From IMG/VR virus record IMGVR_UViG_3300020021_000003, positions 1 to 64,000 of that record: a stretch of 64,000 bases of DNA; one strand, 5' to 3'. This DNA is from a virus. A model generated the notes under the pieces. That model searched no databases and was not told the DNA's origin. It saw only the letters and a list, made by a program, of their open reading frames with translations. Below are positions 18,843 to 28,304 of this stretch, piece after piece (within the stretch, counting starts at the first letter, position 1; the number at the start of each line of letters is the position of its first letter). The translations under genes were made by a program, and so were the position numbers.

Positions 18843-20219
18843 TTACGTGTGGTCTACAATAAACCATGCGACGGTAGAAGTATCTGTACCGCTAGTACTT
18901 GTGATAACAAAACTTGTACCAGCAGTAATAGTAGATACACGAAGTGCACCAGCAGTTCCACCAGTATTCTGTGCCGTCAAGAATATACGGCTATTAGCAT
19001 TTACAGCGCTTGTTGCTACTGTAATTGTACCGGCTGTCATAGCACCAGTAATTCCCATCTTAGCATTAGAACCTTCTGCAACCTTCAGTCCTCTACCTGC
19101 GGTAACAATAGCTAAGTCAGTTGTAGTAAGACCAAACTGGTTGGCGGCTGTTCTACCGAAGGTTACGTCTCTTGCCAGTGCTCCGGTTCCAATGGTTGTG
19201 GTTCCGTCTGCTGTAGTTCTGTGGCGATCGAATGTGTCACCAGAGACCTGGATACCGATAGCTGTCGTACCAGCAGAAACAGCATTGACTTCGAACTGGC
19301 TGTCAGTCTGTAGGATACCTGTTCCACCACGGTAAAGGTTCGTATCAGTAGTAGATACTCCAAGACCCCAGTTGTGCCCACCATCAGCATTCATTTGGAA
19401 TCTAGCAGTGGCATCTCCAGTAACTCTGGAAGTCACTACTCCTGTATTAGCTGTTGCGCCAGTGAAAGAGTTGGACAGTGAGTTGGTTGCTCCGCTGAAT
19501 GTCTTCACTCCAGCTATTGTCTGGTTGGTTGTCAGGTCAACGAAGTTCTGAGTCGTTGAAGCTGTTCCACCTTGGGCAATAGGAAGCGGAGCTGAAAGGT
19601 GGGTAACCAGAACAGTAGGGTTTGGGTACGTAGAACCTAGGTCTCCACCAGCGGAACCGTTAGGTGGAGAAGCTGGTGCCGCTTGCCAAGTAGCAGCAGT
19701 TCCAGAAGTGGCCACAAGTACTTGGTTAGCAGAAGGTGCAGCAGGAACGGATGTTCCATTGATCTTCGCTACGGTTGGTCCTGGGAAAGTTCCGGACAGG
19801 TCACCAGAAGGAGACTGCCATGTTGAAGCCGTTCCGCTGGTAGCAACTAAAGCCTGCCCCATTGTAGGAGTTGCGGGTACTGAAGTTCCGTTAACTTTAG
19901 CCACAGTAGGATTTGGATATGTACCAGAAAGATTTCCACCTGCGGCGCCAGTAGGAGAAGCTCCAGCAGTATTCCATGCCGCAGCAGTTCCAGAGGTAGC
20001 TACAATGGTCTGCCCGGATGTAGGTGTTCCAGTTACTGCTACACCATTGACCTGCATAACAGCAGGGTTAGGATAAGTTCCCCCTAGATCCCCGCCTGCT
20101 GGACCAGTTGGAGCACCACCTACAGTGATGGAACTGATCTGGGCTTGTAGATTTGCCAGTGCCGTATTAAGGGCTATGTCCCAGTTCAGGGATCCCTTTA
20201 CAGGTAGAACGATTGCCAT
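18843..20219 (-). CDS. Repeat-containing virion/fibre protein, 458 aa
   Basis: Four copies of a 35-40 residue unit with the core GDLxGTxPxPTVxxxNG and LVATSGTAxTW in residues 35-205, then a beta-rich C-terminus. This repeat is common in phage tail-fibre and long structural proteins. It starts the tail block next to the sheath; a collar or whisker role is possible. Assignment is structural only. Confidence 0.7.
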   Translation of the reverse strand: MAIVLPVKGSLNWDIALNTALANLQAQISSITVGGAPTGPAGGDLGGTYPNPAVMQVNGVAVTGTPTSGQTIVATSGTAAAWNTAGASPTGAAGGNLSGTYPNPTVAKVNGTSVPATPTMGQALVATSGTASTWQSPSGDLSGTFPGPTVAKINGTSVPAAPSANQVLVATSGTAATWQAAPASPPNGSAGGDLGSTYPNPTVLVTHLSAPLPIAQGGTASTTQNFVDLTTNQTIAGVKTFSGATNSLSNSFTGATANTGVVTSRVTGDATARFQMNADGGHNWGLGVSTTDTNLYRGGTGILQTDSQFEVNAVSAGTTAIGIQVSGDTFDRHRTTADGTTTIGTGALARDVTFGRTAANQFGLTTTDLAIVTAGRGLKVAEGSNAKMGITGAMTAGTITVATSAVNANSRIFLTAQNTGGTAGALRVSTITAGTSFVITSTSGTDTSTVAWFIVDHT

Positions 20220-20249
20220 AGTTTCCTCAATGTCTTTTACTGGCGCGGG

Positions 20250-20864
20250 TTATTCGGGAAGAATCTCAAGGTCGTTGACAACTGTCTGTACCTTGTAATA
20301 GGTATCGATTTCAACAGGTAGTAGTTCAGTAGACACACGTACAGTGTAGACAGAATGGAATACTCTCTTGTCGTCAGCGTCATGGGTATTCTGACGTTCA
20401 GGACCAGCAGTAAGATCCAGTCTTCTTACTGTTCCGTCCTCTGGTATAGCGAGGTAACCATGTCGTACGCTCAAGTAGTCCTGCCCGGAAAGTACTGCCT
20501 GTAGGAATGTAGCGTGCTTATTATTTCGGGTAAGAACTTCTATCTGATAATCAATATTATACGGGATAGGAGTAAACGCCCAATAGGGACTAGTAGTAAC
20601 ATCCTCGTTGGTATCAGACGCCCAAGTCTGAAAGTTCTCAGGAGTATAAGGAAGCTGAAACCATCCGGAAGCCGCACGTTCGGCATCATAGGAAAGACCC
20701 GTATTGCAGATGACAATGGAAGGATAGGTGAGATTGGTAAGCTCAACATCAGAGTCCAACCAGATCACCTGTACGGGTCTTCCTGTATTGGGTGCATTGA
20801 CATCCTGTACAACCAGGCCAGAGAACTTGTTCTTCATGGCGCGGTCTTCGTTGAAGATAAACAT
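20250..20864 (-). CDS. Putative virion neck/tail-completion protein, 204 aa
   Basis: Between connector-like and tail genes, preceded by AAGGAGAAC at 20864. An in-frame Met ten codons in is an alternative. The sequence is beta-rich with no clear family. Position suggests a tail terminator or neck protein. Confidence 0.55.
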   Translation of the reverse strand: MFIFNEDRAMKNKFSGLVVQDVNAPNTGRPVQVIWLDSDVELTNLTYPSIVICNTGLSYDAERAASGWFQLPYTPENFQTWASDTNEDVTTSPYWAFTPIPYNIDYQIEVLTRNNKHATFLQAVLSGQDYLSVRHGYLAIPEDGTVRRLDLTAGPERQNTHDADDKRVFHSVYTVRVSTELLPVEIDTYYKVQTVVNDLEILPE

Positions 20865-20872
20865 TGTTCTCC

Positions 20873-21676
20873 TTATCCTGTTGGGAAGTCTTGAGGTGCT
20901 GCTGGTCCTCTTAGTGTAGGAATAACCTGTCTCAGTTCCTTGCTCATGGAATGCGGTGAAGTCTTACCTGTGTAGTCCAGTGGGTAGACTCCTCTTCCAG
21001 TGTCGTACGGATCGTAGACAGTATCGTTAAGGCTCCATCTCTGGCTGAACTGCTTGTCGTTCGGTGCCGCGTACTGTGCGAACTGGAGATCGTTAACCAT
21101 CTCATCAGGCTTCACTTGAGTAGCATCGATGGAGACAATAATGTCTCGCTGCTGAATCTGTCCCATGACCTCCATACGGGTAACACGGAAGACCTTAGTA
21201 TCGTAGACAAAGCGATCCTTCAAGTAATTCTGAGTATTCAGGTCTACTCTGTCCAGACCCATACGCTTTATCTGGTCGAAGGACATTGTGATATGAGCTG
21301 TGTCGTTGTAGTAGAACCCGTCTACTCCATCGTCGTTGGCTCCCTCAGTGTGGAGTACGTGGAGAGCTGGGATCAGCATCGGTCCGTCATAGACACGGCC
21401 ATTAGGAGAATCAGCTTCTCCGTACACCGGATCATTAGAGGACTGGTCATAGGCGAAACGGAAGTAGTAGAACTGATCTCCAGTCCATCTCTGCCAATCA
21501 CGAAGACCCCCGTAGATAGAGGCTGTTTCAAAATCGACAGAGAATCGGCCACCCTTCCAGCCAGCGCGGTCAATCATGTGAAACACCATCTTTCTACAGG
21601 GGTCCTCATTTTTACAAGCCCCACATTCCACCAAAAATTGGGGAATCCAGATTGGACTCGTCTTCGTCTCTTGCAT
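20873..21676 (-). CDS. Putative head-tail connector protein, 267 aa
   Basis: Long soluble protein in the connector region. The start is doubtful: Met at 21676 overlaps the upstream gene by 65 bp and has no ribosome site, while ATG at 21589 leaves a 22-bp gap but loses a Cys cluster (CGACKNEDPC). No family recognised; a neck or tail-completion role is inferred from position. Confidence 0.6.
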   Translation of the reverse strand: MQETKTSPIWIPQFLVECGACKNEDPCRKMVFHMIDRAGWKGGRFSVDFETASIYGGLRDWQRWTGDQFYYFRFAYDQSSNDPVYGEADSPNGRVYDGPMLIPALHVLHTEGANDDGVDGFYYNDTAHITMSFDQIKRMGLDRVDLNTQNYLKDRFVYDTKVFRVTRMEVMGQIQQRDIIVSIDATQVKPDEMVNDLQFAQYAAPNDKQFSQRWSLNDTVYDPYDTGRGVYPLDYTGKTSPHSMSKELRQVIPTLRGPAAPQDFPTG

Positions 21677-22436
21677 TGATCGGAGGAAGCTGACGACGTG
21701 GAAGCGTGTAGTCGTCGTACTCTCTGTCCTCGAAGATCGGTACCAGACGTCCAGTAGTAAGAGAGACTCTTCTGATCTTGGACATCTCTATTGCATTCAG
21801 TCCGACATTCAGCATTGCACATAGCTGCTGGTATCTGTCGTACATTCCATCTATCTGTTCGCGCAACTGCTGATATCTCTGGCTTCGTGGAACTGTAGTT
21901 CCGTCAGCGGAAGAGATATCGATATCAGTAGAAGCGTCAGTAGCCAGAGCCCACAGAGCATCTATAGTTGCACGGAGAGCTACTAGGGTTCCTTCTATGT
22001 CCGGAAGGTTGGACAGGTCCATCGGTACAGTGATGTACTTGATGAAGCCATTGGAGTCCTTGAATCGGGTCTTGACAGTTCTACCGTTGACGTGTTGTAG
22101 AACCGCGTCATTGATGAAGTCTGTAAGCTCCTCATCAGAGAACATTCCACTCGCCTGCCCAGATACGATCAACGTATCTCCTTGAGGCAGAGGAGCAGGC
22201 GCGCCTATAAGATAGACACGACCTTCCTGGTAATTCAAGCTGTAGTCGGTCTCTGCAACCAGAGGAACAGCTACCTGATTTCTGATCCACATAACTGAGA
22301 CATTCCAGATATTGAAATCAGTCAGGTCATAGGAAGACAGCATTCCCGTTCCCAGGAAGGTGTCTGAGAAAGGTGCTCCGGTATCTCCCAGTTCAATACG
22401 GACTCTTCTTATGATGTCCTGTGTAGTGAAGGGCAT
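21612..22436 (-). CDS. Putative head-tail adaptor, 274 aa
   Basis: N-terminus (MPFTTQDIIRRVRIELGD) and helical body (FSDEELTDFINDAVLQHV) resemble head-completion/adaptor proteins that bind the portal. It is encoded after the capsid genes and before the sheath, as expected. Direct family match not proven. Confidence 0.65.
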   Translation of the reverse strand: MPFTTQDIIRRVRIELGDTGAPFSDTFLGTGMLSSYDLTDFNIWNVSVMWIRNQVAVPLVAETDYSLNYQEGRVYLIGAPAPLPQGDTLIVSGQASGMFSDEELTDFINDAVLQHVNGRTVKTRFKDSNGFIKYITVPMDLSNLPDIEGTLVALRATIDALWALATDASTDIDISSADGTTVPRSQRYQQLREQIDGMYDRYQQLCAMLNVGLNAIEMSKIRRVSLTTGRLVPIFEDREYDDYTLPRRQLPPINARDEDESNLDSPIFGGMWGL

Positions 22437-22442
22437 GAGAAC

Positions 22443-22895
22443 CTACTGTTGTGTGAGGATTAGATTTGCTGCCTGGATAATTATTGCTTGATTCTGTGCG
22501 GCGAGTACTGGGATATCCCATTGCCATACACTGATTACTTCTCCGGTTGTACCGCTAGCCGCAGTAACAAGTGCTCCGAAGGTTGTAGTGGTTCCCGAAC
22601 CAGAAGCTCCTGTGAAGGGACCAAAGGTCAATAGGTTGTTATTGACAATCTGGCTAAGCCCGTTAGCAGGAGATGTAGATGACGCCCACGTTACTACCTG
22701 TCGTGCGTACCCTACTGCACTCAGCTCAGTCAACTCAGAAAGCTGAGGGTCAGTAGGGTTGGCAGCAGTTGTGCTTGGATCTGCAACAAGCAGAGCTATA
22801 TATCCTGTTGTAGGAGGAGTCCAGCCACCGAGAGATGTACCAGTAATCCAGTTGAGAATAGCTCTATCCGTAGTATCGGTTAGATTACCTGACAT
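22443..22895 (-). CDS. Phage virion protein of the LYVAL/GYAR-type family, 150 aa
   Basis: Pattern (WTPPTTGYIALLVADP, then GYARQVVTWAS, then GTTGEVISVWQWDIP) is a widespread small virion protein family, usually annotated as head fibre, decoration or tail fibre-like. It lies between the capsid and connector genes. Role uncertain. Confidence 0.65.
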   Translation of the reverse strand: MSGNLTDTTDRAILNWITGTSLGGWTPPTTGYIALLVADPSTTAANPTDPQLSELTELSAVGYARQVVTWASSTSPANGLSQIVNNNLLTFGPFTGASGSGTTTTFGALVTAASGTTGEVISVWQWDIPVLAAQNQAIIIQAANLILTQQ

Positions 22896-22905
22896 GTGTT
22901 AATCC

Positions 22906-23286
22906 TTAACGGTAGTTGTTGTTCTCCCAAAGGAGACCCTTACTGGACAAATGGCGAGCCAGTTCAAGAGGAACGACGTACTTTCTACCCTCTTCGAAGG
23001 TATAGTGATTTCCAGAACCAAAGGTAACCTGCTCAAGATTAGTGATAGGGGTGATAGTACGAGTTGGGGATTCTACTTGAATCTCTTCCTCAAACTTCAG
23101 CTCATCCTGCGGCACGGCAGAAATAGGTCCATTGGAATAATCAATAGGGATATCGTTCTCTTCTGCTTCAAGCTCATTCATCATAGCGATCTCCAGGGCG
23201 CGCTTCTTAAGCTCCTCCTGGTTTTCCTTCTGAAGACGCTGAGTCTCAATACCTGTCAAATCTCCAACGCGCTTACGTGGCGGCAT
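22906..23286 (-). CDS. Hypothetical head-region protein, 126 aa
   Basis: Highly charged N-terminal half likely to form a helix or coiled coil (QRLQKENQEELKKRALEIAMMNELEAEE), then a conserved-looking end (FEEGRKYVVPLELARHLSSKGLLW). First gene after the capsid terminator. Function not recognised. Confidence 0.65.
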   Translation of the reverse strand: MPPRKRVGDLTGIETQRLQKENQEELKKRALEIAMMNELEAEENDIPIDYSNGPISAVPQDELKFEEEIQVESPTRTITPITNLEQVTFGSGNHYTFEEGRKYVVPLELARHLSSKGLLWENNNYR

Positions 23287-23330
23287 ACTGTTCTCCTAGT
23301 TTGTGTCTCGTTTATTACTTATATTGTACA

Positions 23331-23367
23331 ACAAGGAAAAGCCCTGCCCGTAATAGGCAAGGCTTCT
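23331..23367 (-). terminator. Terminator after major capsid gene
   Basis: 10-bp stem (23339-23348 with 23356-23365, one G-U pair on the minus strand) followed by TTCCTTGTTGT. It lies between the capsid gene stop and the next gene and probably sets high capsid mRNA relative to downstream genes. Confidence 0.8.
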
Positions 23368-23379
23368 CATTTTTAAAGC

Positions 23380-24417
23380 TTAGTTAGTAGAGGCGATAAC
23401 AACAGAGATATCTGTGATTAGTCCTAGGCCCCAGATCGCGTACCAAGCAAGTGCGTGCTCACGGCCGAAGTCCAGAATACCACCATCACGAAGTTCAACA
23501 GGAAGTGAGATAGCGTGACCGAATGCATTGTCTCCGATAAAGATAGAGTCGTATCGGTTGGCTGTTCCGTTACCAGTTGTGATTCCATTAGTGGTTGTGT
23601 CTGTAGTCCAACCAGTTCCAGCTCCACCGACAACGTTTCTTACCTGAGTTGTCTCGATAAATACCACGTCATTCAAGCGCCCGATTTCTCCAAGCATGAA
23701 ATTACCTGGAGCGGCATACTTAGTCATTTCGATGAACTGTGGATCGTTTCTCAACCAACGGGACTGGTGAGGGTGTACGAAACATACGTAAGTCTCGCCC
23801 AAACGAGGTACATTCTTCGTAGCCAAAGTCTCGACTGCATCGTACACAGTCTGGGAGCTTAGGTTGAAGTCACCAGTCATAGAAGCATTGGATGTTCCAG
23901 GAGTACCGATGTTGTAGAAGACCTGGTTGTTGATAGCGCCAGTGTCCTTCTCGTAACCGAATAGCTGAGAGGAAGCCTGTAGAAGAGTGTTACGTGCACT
24001 GACATCTAGGTATGTTGCCATGTTACGGCCTAGTAGACGAGAAGCAGATGCCATAACATCGTCGAAGGAAGCGTTAAGAAGTAGCTCAGAAACGGCTACA
24101 GCGTATCCCTGCTCAGCAACTGTGATAGAGAACTGAGAAGCTGTTAGAGGGTTAGTCTGGATACGAATACCTTCAACAAGCTGAGTAGCCTGTCCAAGGT
24201 TGTTGTAACGCATGAAGTTAATTGTCAATCCAGGTGTAACACCGAGCTCTGTCTTTTTTACAGCGAACTGCTCGAAGCGCAGGATTGGCATCGCCTGAAA
24301 CAAGATCTCCTTTGACCATACGGTCTGGATTGCAGGAGAAAGCGCAGAGCTTCCACCTGGATAAGATGTTGGAGCACCAGAGATATTCGGTGTGCCCGTA
24401 ATTGCGGAACCAGCCAT
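23380..24417 (-). CDS. Major capsid protein, 345 aa
   Basis: HK97-fold type sequence with the pattern VWSKEILFQAMPILRFEQFAVKKTELGVTPGLTINFMRY at the N-arm and SITVAEQGYAVAVSELLLNASFDDVM in the core, as in many actinophage and N4 gp56-like capsids. It follows scaffold and precedes a terminator. No protease gene is seen nearby, so the N-terminus may stay uncleaved. Confidence 0.92.
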   Translation of the reverse strand: MAGSAITGTPNISGAPTSYPGGSSALSPAIQTVWSKEILFQAMPILRFEQFAVKKTELGVTPGLTINFMRYNNLGQATQLVEGIRIQTNPLTASQFSITVAEQGYAVAVSELLLNASFDDVMASASRLLGRNMATYLDVSARNTLLQASSQLFGYEKDTGAINNQVFYNIGTPGTSNASMTGDFNLSSQTVYDAVETLATKNVPRLGETYVCFVHPHQSRWLRNDPQFIEMTKYAAPGNFMLGEIGRLNDVVFIETTQVRNVVGGAGTGWTTDTTTNGITTGNGTANRYDSIFIGDNAFGHAISLPVELRDGGILDFGREHALAWYAIWGLGLITDISVVIASTN

Positions 24418-24479
24418 AGTTAGTCCTTATCGATTATGTGGGTTCGGGCACTAGCCGTACCCAGGTTATTAGTTAAAAC

Positions 24480-25277
24480 TTAGCCGAAGATTCCACGGCT
24501 TCTTGCCGCATCATTACCAGCAAGCCCAGATTCCTGTCGGAATACTGCATACTCAGCCATACTCATGTTATTGATATCTGCCTGAGTGTAAGTCTTCTGT
24601 CCCATTGCGCCCTCCAGAGGACCCATAGAGGTGTAACCGGTTGGGGATACTCCACGCATCTGTGCCTGCTGCTGTGCTCTGGCCGTTGCCACTTCGTCAT
24701 AGATGGATTGAGTCTGGACCTTAGCTTGTGCTATAGCGTTGTCGATTTGTTCCTTGGTCTCACCCATAATGAAGTTGTGGAACTGTGGAGCGATTTCATC
24801 CTTCTCGTCCTGTAGACGGGAGGCTCTGTAATCTACAAGCTCGTTGTATGCTCGCTCCTTGGCAAGGATTGCTCTATCTGCTTCTCTTTCAGACTGAAGC
24901 TTGGTAAAGCGTTCTTCCCAATTATCGTTGGTCTCCTTCAGCTTCTGCTCTAGGAGCTGCTTTGCAGACATCTCCTCTTCCTTCTTGGCCTGAACAGTTG
25001 CTTCCTTCTCCTGCTGCTTGCGTGCTGCTTCTGCAAGTTCCTGTGCGCGCTGGTCTTCGATAGCCTTGATACTTGCTGTAAGTCTGTCGATTTCCGGATA
25101 GAGTTTGTCCTTCTCTTCCTTACGGATTCTCTCTAGGTCCGCTGCGGTGAAAGTTCTCTCACCATTGGCTCCATGAGCGAAAGCTACTGGGGAAGGATTG
25201 GGGCTCTGTGCGCCATTGTCTGTTGGGGTTGGAGACTCAATTGATGTCGCCAAACCTGGCTGTACTGGAACTGTCAT
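24480..25277 (-). CDS. Scaffolding protein, 265 aa
   Basis: Between portal and capsid. Residues about 45-175 form a long charged coiled coil rich in Glu, Lys, Arg and Gln (ARKQQEKEATVQAKKEEEM), typical of scaffolds. The C-terminal part (ADINNMSMAEYAVFRQESG) is the likely capsid-binding end. Confidence 0.88.
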   Translation of the reverse strand: MTVPVQPGLATSIESPTPTDNGAQSPNPSPVAFAHGANGERTFTAADLERIRKEEKDKLYPEIDRLTASIKAIEDQRAQELAEAARKQQEKEATVQAKKEEEMSAKQLLEQKLKETNDNWEERFTKLQSEREADRAILAKERAYNELVDYRASRLQDEKDEIAPQFHNFIMGETKEQIDNAIAQAKVQTQSIYDEVATARAQQQAQMRGVSPTGYTSMGPLEGAMGQKTYTQADINNMSMAEYAVFRQESGLAGNDAARSRGIFG

Positions 25278-25348
25278 TTCTATTATCTCCTAGAGTTGGG
25301 CTGATTATTTTCCGAATATGTCCCGAGTATGTAAGCTGTTCTTATCTA

Positions 25349-27076
25349 CTAATTGTCATCTGTTGGTAGCTGTCGAGAACCTAGCTTGGTTCCGTAAGCA
25401 TTGACGACTGCCTCACGCAAGGCATTCATTGATCCCGCACCATCGAGATCTTGGAGGTTCAGATCCTTTGAACCCATTGGTCCTGGTCCCTTTGCGGGAG
25501 ATGCCTTAGGGTTGCCCTCAGCATCACTAGGAGGAACTATGGACGGATCAGGAATGACACTGCCATCAGGCTGTGGAATCATTCCGGTGAGTTCTGTGAT
25601 TACAGAATCGATCTGTGTTCTCAGCATACGTAGAGCACCATCACGAACAGCATCATCGTGCAGTTCATCGTAGATCTCTTGTAGCTTGTCATCTGGGAAC
25701 TGCTCTCCCAGATCCTTGAGTGCGCCGCGACGGCTTTCCAGATCCATATTCATCATTCCCATGATCTCGTTGAGCTTGATCAAACGGTCAACAGGAAGTG
25801 GTGAAGGCCAGTCGATGTCACTGAAGTAAAGAAGAGGGTCAGAGGGATCAACCATGAACGGCTGACCTTCCTTGATAATTCCCTCAGTATCAGGATTGTA
25901 AAGGGTTGCTTCAGGCTCAAAGATAAATAGAGTCTTAAGTGCTAGCTCATTTATCTTTTGTAGTCCCTTACCATATTGTATCTTCTTTAGCTCAAACTTT
26001 TGCATTAGAGGTAAGAATTGAATAGAAAGAGCTACACCAGAAGTATTACTGATTGGCTGTGATTGTCCAAGAGCTGACTCTGGAACACCAGTCATTTCAT
26101 GCATAGCAACCTTGAGCATGTTGAGTGCGTCGAGCGGACCTTCTAGTTCCACACCATTTTCCAGGTTGTGGATATCTACGTCCTTGTTACCGATGGACCA
26201 CACGCGGTTGGTTCCCTTCTCAAGCTGAGAAGGCTTTGCTCCGATAACAACGGTGATAGGAGCTGCATGGTAATTGACTATGTCAGCAATATCTGTAGCA
26301 GTTTCATTATACTGTCTATTCAGTGTAATGAGGTTTTGTACATCTGATAATCCCCAAGGAGAACCAGAAGCCGGGTGATTTGCAATGTGGACGATAGGGA
26401 TAACACCTAGCGCGTTAGGACGCTCATCGATCAGCTCATCGTTTACATACTCACGGATAATGTCTGATCGGATTAATTCAGTATAGGTGTATACAGATCT
26501 GGTTCCCTCTGTGTTGGTTCCCCAGAAACGGTACTTCAACTTGAACTCAAGAAGTCTGTCACGGTCGTGTGGATGCCACGTAGGGAAGCAGTAGGCAGAG
26601 TTGAGAGGAAGGATACGAACTCTTCCTGCATGATTGTTTCCCGCGTCATCGATCCAAGAAGATTCGTAAGCTACCTTAACGAAACAATCTCCAGAGACAC
26701 CGCCCTGCTGACCCATTTCCCAAGTGACGGCCTTCATGTTGTTGTCCTGTTGCCAAACTCTCTTGAGCAGGGCAGGGATAATGTGGTCGTACTCCTTGAT
26801 GGTGTCAAAGGCGATGCCTCTGGAGAAACAGAAGTTATTGATATAGTCGGCGAATGCCTGGACATAGTTGAAGGTAAGCTGAGGATCTCCGAACTCGCGG
26901 CGAACTCCCCAGTGATGCCCTAAGTACCAAGCCCAGTATTCTGCGTAGCGATTTAGGCGGGGGCCGTGCATTTCAAATTCTTCATCAGATAATTCAACTA
27001 GACCTAGCGGTGATACTGCTATCGCTAGGTCGGATGATGCGGCTCTCATTGATGGAGAGTAGAAAGTCATTGACAT
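25349..27076 (-). CDS. Portal protein, 575 aa
   Basis: Portal family features: PRLNRYAEYWAWYLGHHW near the N-terminus, the segment NGVELEGPLDALNMLKVAMHEMTGVPESALG, and a Pro/Gly-rich C-tail. Order terminase-portal-scaffold-capsid is conserved. It forms the dodecameric DNA entry ring. Confidence 0.93.
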   Translation of the reverse strand: MSMTFYSPSMRAASSDLAIAVSPLGLVELSDEEFEMHGPRLNRYAEYWAWYLGHHWGVRREFGDPQLTFNYVQAFADYINNFCFSRGIAFDTIKEYDHIIPALLKRVWQQDNNMKAVTWEMGQQGGVSGDCFVKVAYESSWIDDAGNNHAGRVRILPLNSAYCFPTWHPHDRDRLLEFKLKYRFWGTNTEGTRSVYTYTELIRSDIIREYVNDELIDERPNALGVIPIVHIANHPASGSPWGLSDVQNLITLNRQYNETATDIADIVNYHAAPITVVIGAKPSQLEKGTNRVWSIGNKDVDIHNLENGVELEGPLDALNMLKVAMHEMTGVPESALGQSQPISNTSGVALSIQFLPLMQKFELKKIQYGKGLQKINELALKTLFIFEPEATLYNPDTEGIIKEGQPFMVDPSDPLLYFSDIDWPSPLPVDRLIKLNEIMGMMNMDLESRRGALKDLGEQFPDDKLQEIYDELHDDAVRDGALRMLRTQIDSVITELTGMIPQPDGSVIPDPSIVPPSDAEGNPKASPAKGPGPMGSKDLNLQDLDGAGSMNALREAVVNAYGTKLGSRQLPTDDN

Positions 27077-27129
27077 TAAATTACCTGATTCTTCGAATTA
27101 GTATCTCTGATCTATAGGTTACCACATAA

Positions 27130-27432
27130 TTAGGAAGCGTACACAGTAAAGGGAACTGCTGTATCAGAGATCAACAGCACACTTGTTCCACTTACCATTC
27201 TGGTAATAGGCTCCTGTGAAAGGATTCCATTAGGGAAAGTTATAGACTGGCCGGGTAGGACAGGATAGTTGTCATCTTCTAGAACTTCTGGTTCGATACC
27301 ATCAGTACGTAGCCAAATTGTTCCAGTAGCTCCGCGATGCACAACAGTGATATAGGCAAAGTACTGAGGGAAGTTGACAGGGTAAACCGTATCGACTATA
27401 AGCGTGTCTGAATGCGCTCTACTGGCTGCCAT
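27130..27432 (-). CDS. Hypothetical small beta-rich protein, 100 aa
   Basis: SD GAGG before the ATG. Predicted beta-rich (YFAYITVVHRGATGTIWLRTDG), like small capsid-associated proteins. Lies upstream of portal in a run of short genes. No family recognised. Confidence 0.6.
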   Translation of the reverse strand: MAASRAHSDTLIVDTVYPVNFPQYFAYITVVHRGATGTIWLRTDGIEPEVLEDDNYPVLPGQSITFPNGILSQEPITRMVSGTSVLLISDTAVPFTVYAS

Positions 27433-27434
27433 AG

Positions 27435-27620
27435 TTACCTCATGTTCGTGACCGAAACGGTCTGGTCTAGTGGATACTGCTTCTGGACGTCTTCTCTAGT
27501 GGGTAGTTCTCCACCACTGAGTCCTATGCTATTGAGACTGGAAGCACTAACAACAGCGTCATTAGTGCTTCCAGACAGTTCATGCATGGCAGCCGTTCTT
27601 CTATCGTTGAAGACTGTCAC
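27435..27620 (-). CDS. Hypothetical protein, 61 aa
   Basis: GTG start at 27620 with GGAT upstream, 2-bp gap to the next gene. Ser/Thr-rich and acidic, no recognised motif. Kept because it fills the operon without gaps. Confidence 0.5.
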   Translation of the reverse strand: MTVFNDRRTAAMHELSGSTNDAVVSASSLNSIGLSGGELPTREDVQKQYPLDQTVSVTNMR

Positions 27621-27629
27621 GGTAAATCC

Positions 27630-28001
27630 TTAGCCGATAACTGCGAAAGTACCTGCACTGGTAGCTAGAGCAAGAACTACTCCAGCAGTAGAAGCAGCAG
27701 CTACAGCACTGATAGGTGTGGTAGCTGTAAGTGCAGCAGGAACAGCAGCAGGATCGGTTGCCAGCGGTGTGGAGGTTGTAAGCTCTGGACGTGCAGAACG
27801 GTTACGCACATATGTAGTCGCACCAGCGGCACAGGAGATAGAGTCAACTCCTGTGGTCAGAGCAGTACCTGAAGTAGATACGAACACAGGACCAGCAGCA
27901 CCACTGGGAACGGAGACAGCTACATAAGGTGCCCAAGAAGTAAGGGTAGTTGTTGCGGCTGTTGTAGCGGGAACAGTCACAGTGGTTGTGTAAACAGCCA
28001 T
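27630..28001 (-). CDS. Hypothetical Ala/Thr-rich beta protein, 123 aa
   Basis: ATG at 28001 (MAVYTTTVTVPATT). Low-complexity Thr/Ala/Val composition and similarity in style to the 100-aa neighbour suggest a head decoration or fibre component. No family recognised. Confidence 0.6.
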   Translation of the reverse strand: MAVYTTTVTVPATTAATTTLTSWAPYVAVSVPSGAAGPVFVSTSGTALTTGVDSISCAAGATTYVRNRSARPELTTSTPLATDPAAVPAALTATTPISAVAAASTAGVVLALATSAGTFAVIG

Positions 28002-28020
28002 AGTTAAATCCAATCAATAG

Positions 28021-28296
28021 TTACTTGGTGGCTGTCTTGTCTACGACAGTATCGACAACGTCTACAGCCTGGTCTACTACGTCCACGTCGGATCGTAGAG
28101 TATCCGCAATAGCTTCTACTTTGGTAGCCGCGTCATGCAGGTTGGTTGCAACAGCTTCCTTTACCACGTCCTCTAGAGGAGCCTGGTGGATATGCTGAAA
28201 TACAGCCTCCAGCTTTGTAACGAGAACCTTGAAGTCTCCCTCAAGACTGTTCTTCAACTGGTTCAACTTTGCTTCTGTATCGACTATTACATTCAT
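28021..28296 (-). CDS. Hypothetical helical acidic protein, 91 aa
   Basis: Almost entirely helical by composition, with a heptad-like C-terminus rich in Val and Asp (VDVVDQAVDVVDTVVDK). Immediately downstream of the Acb2-like gene, probably translated with it. Function not recognised. Confidence 0.6.
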   Translation of the reverse strand: MNVIVDTEAKLNQLKNSLEGDFKVLVTKLEAVFQHIHQAPLEDVVKEAVATNLHDAATKVEAIADTLRSDVDVVDQAVDVVDTVVDKTATK

Positions 28297-28304
28297 AATT
28301 TTCC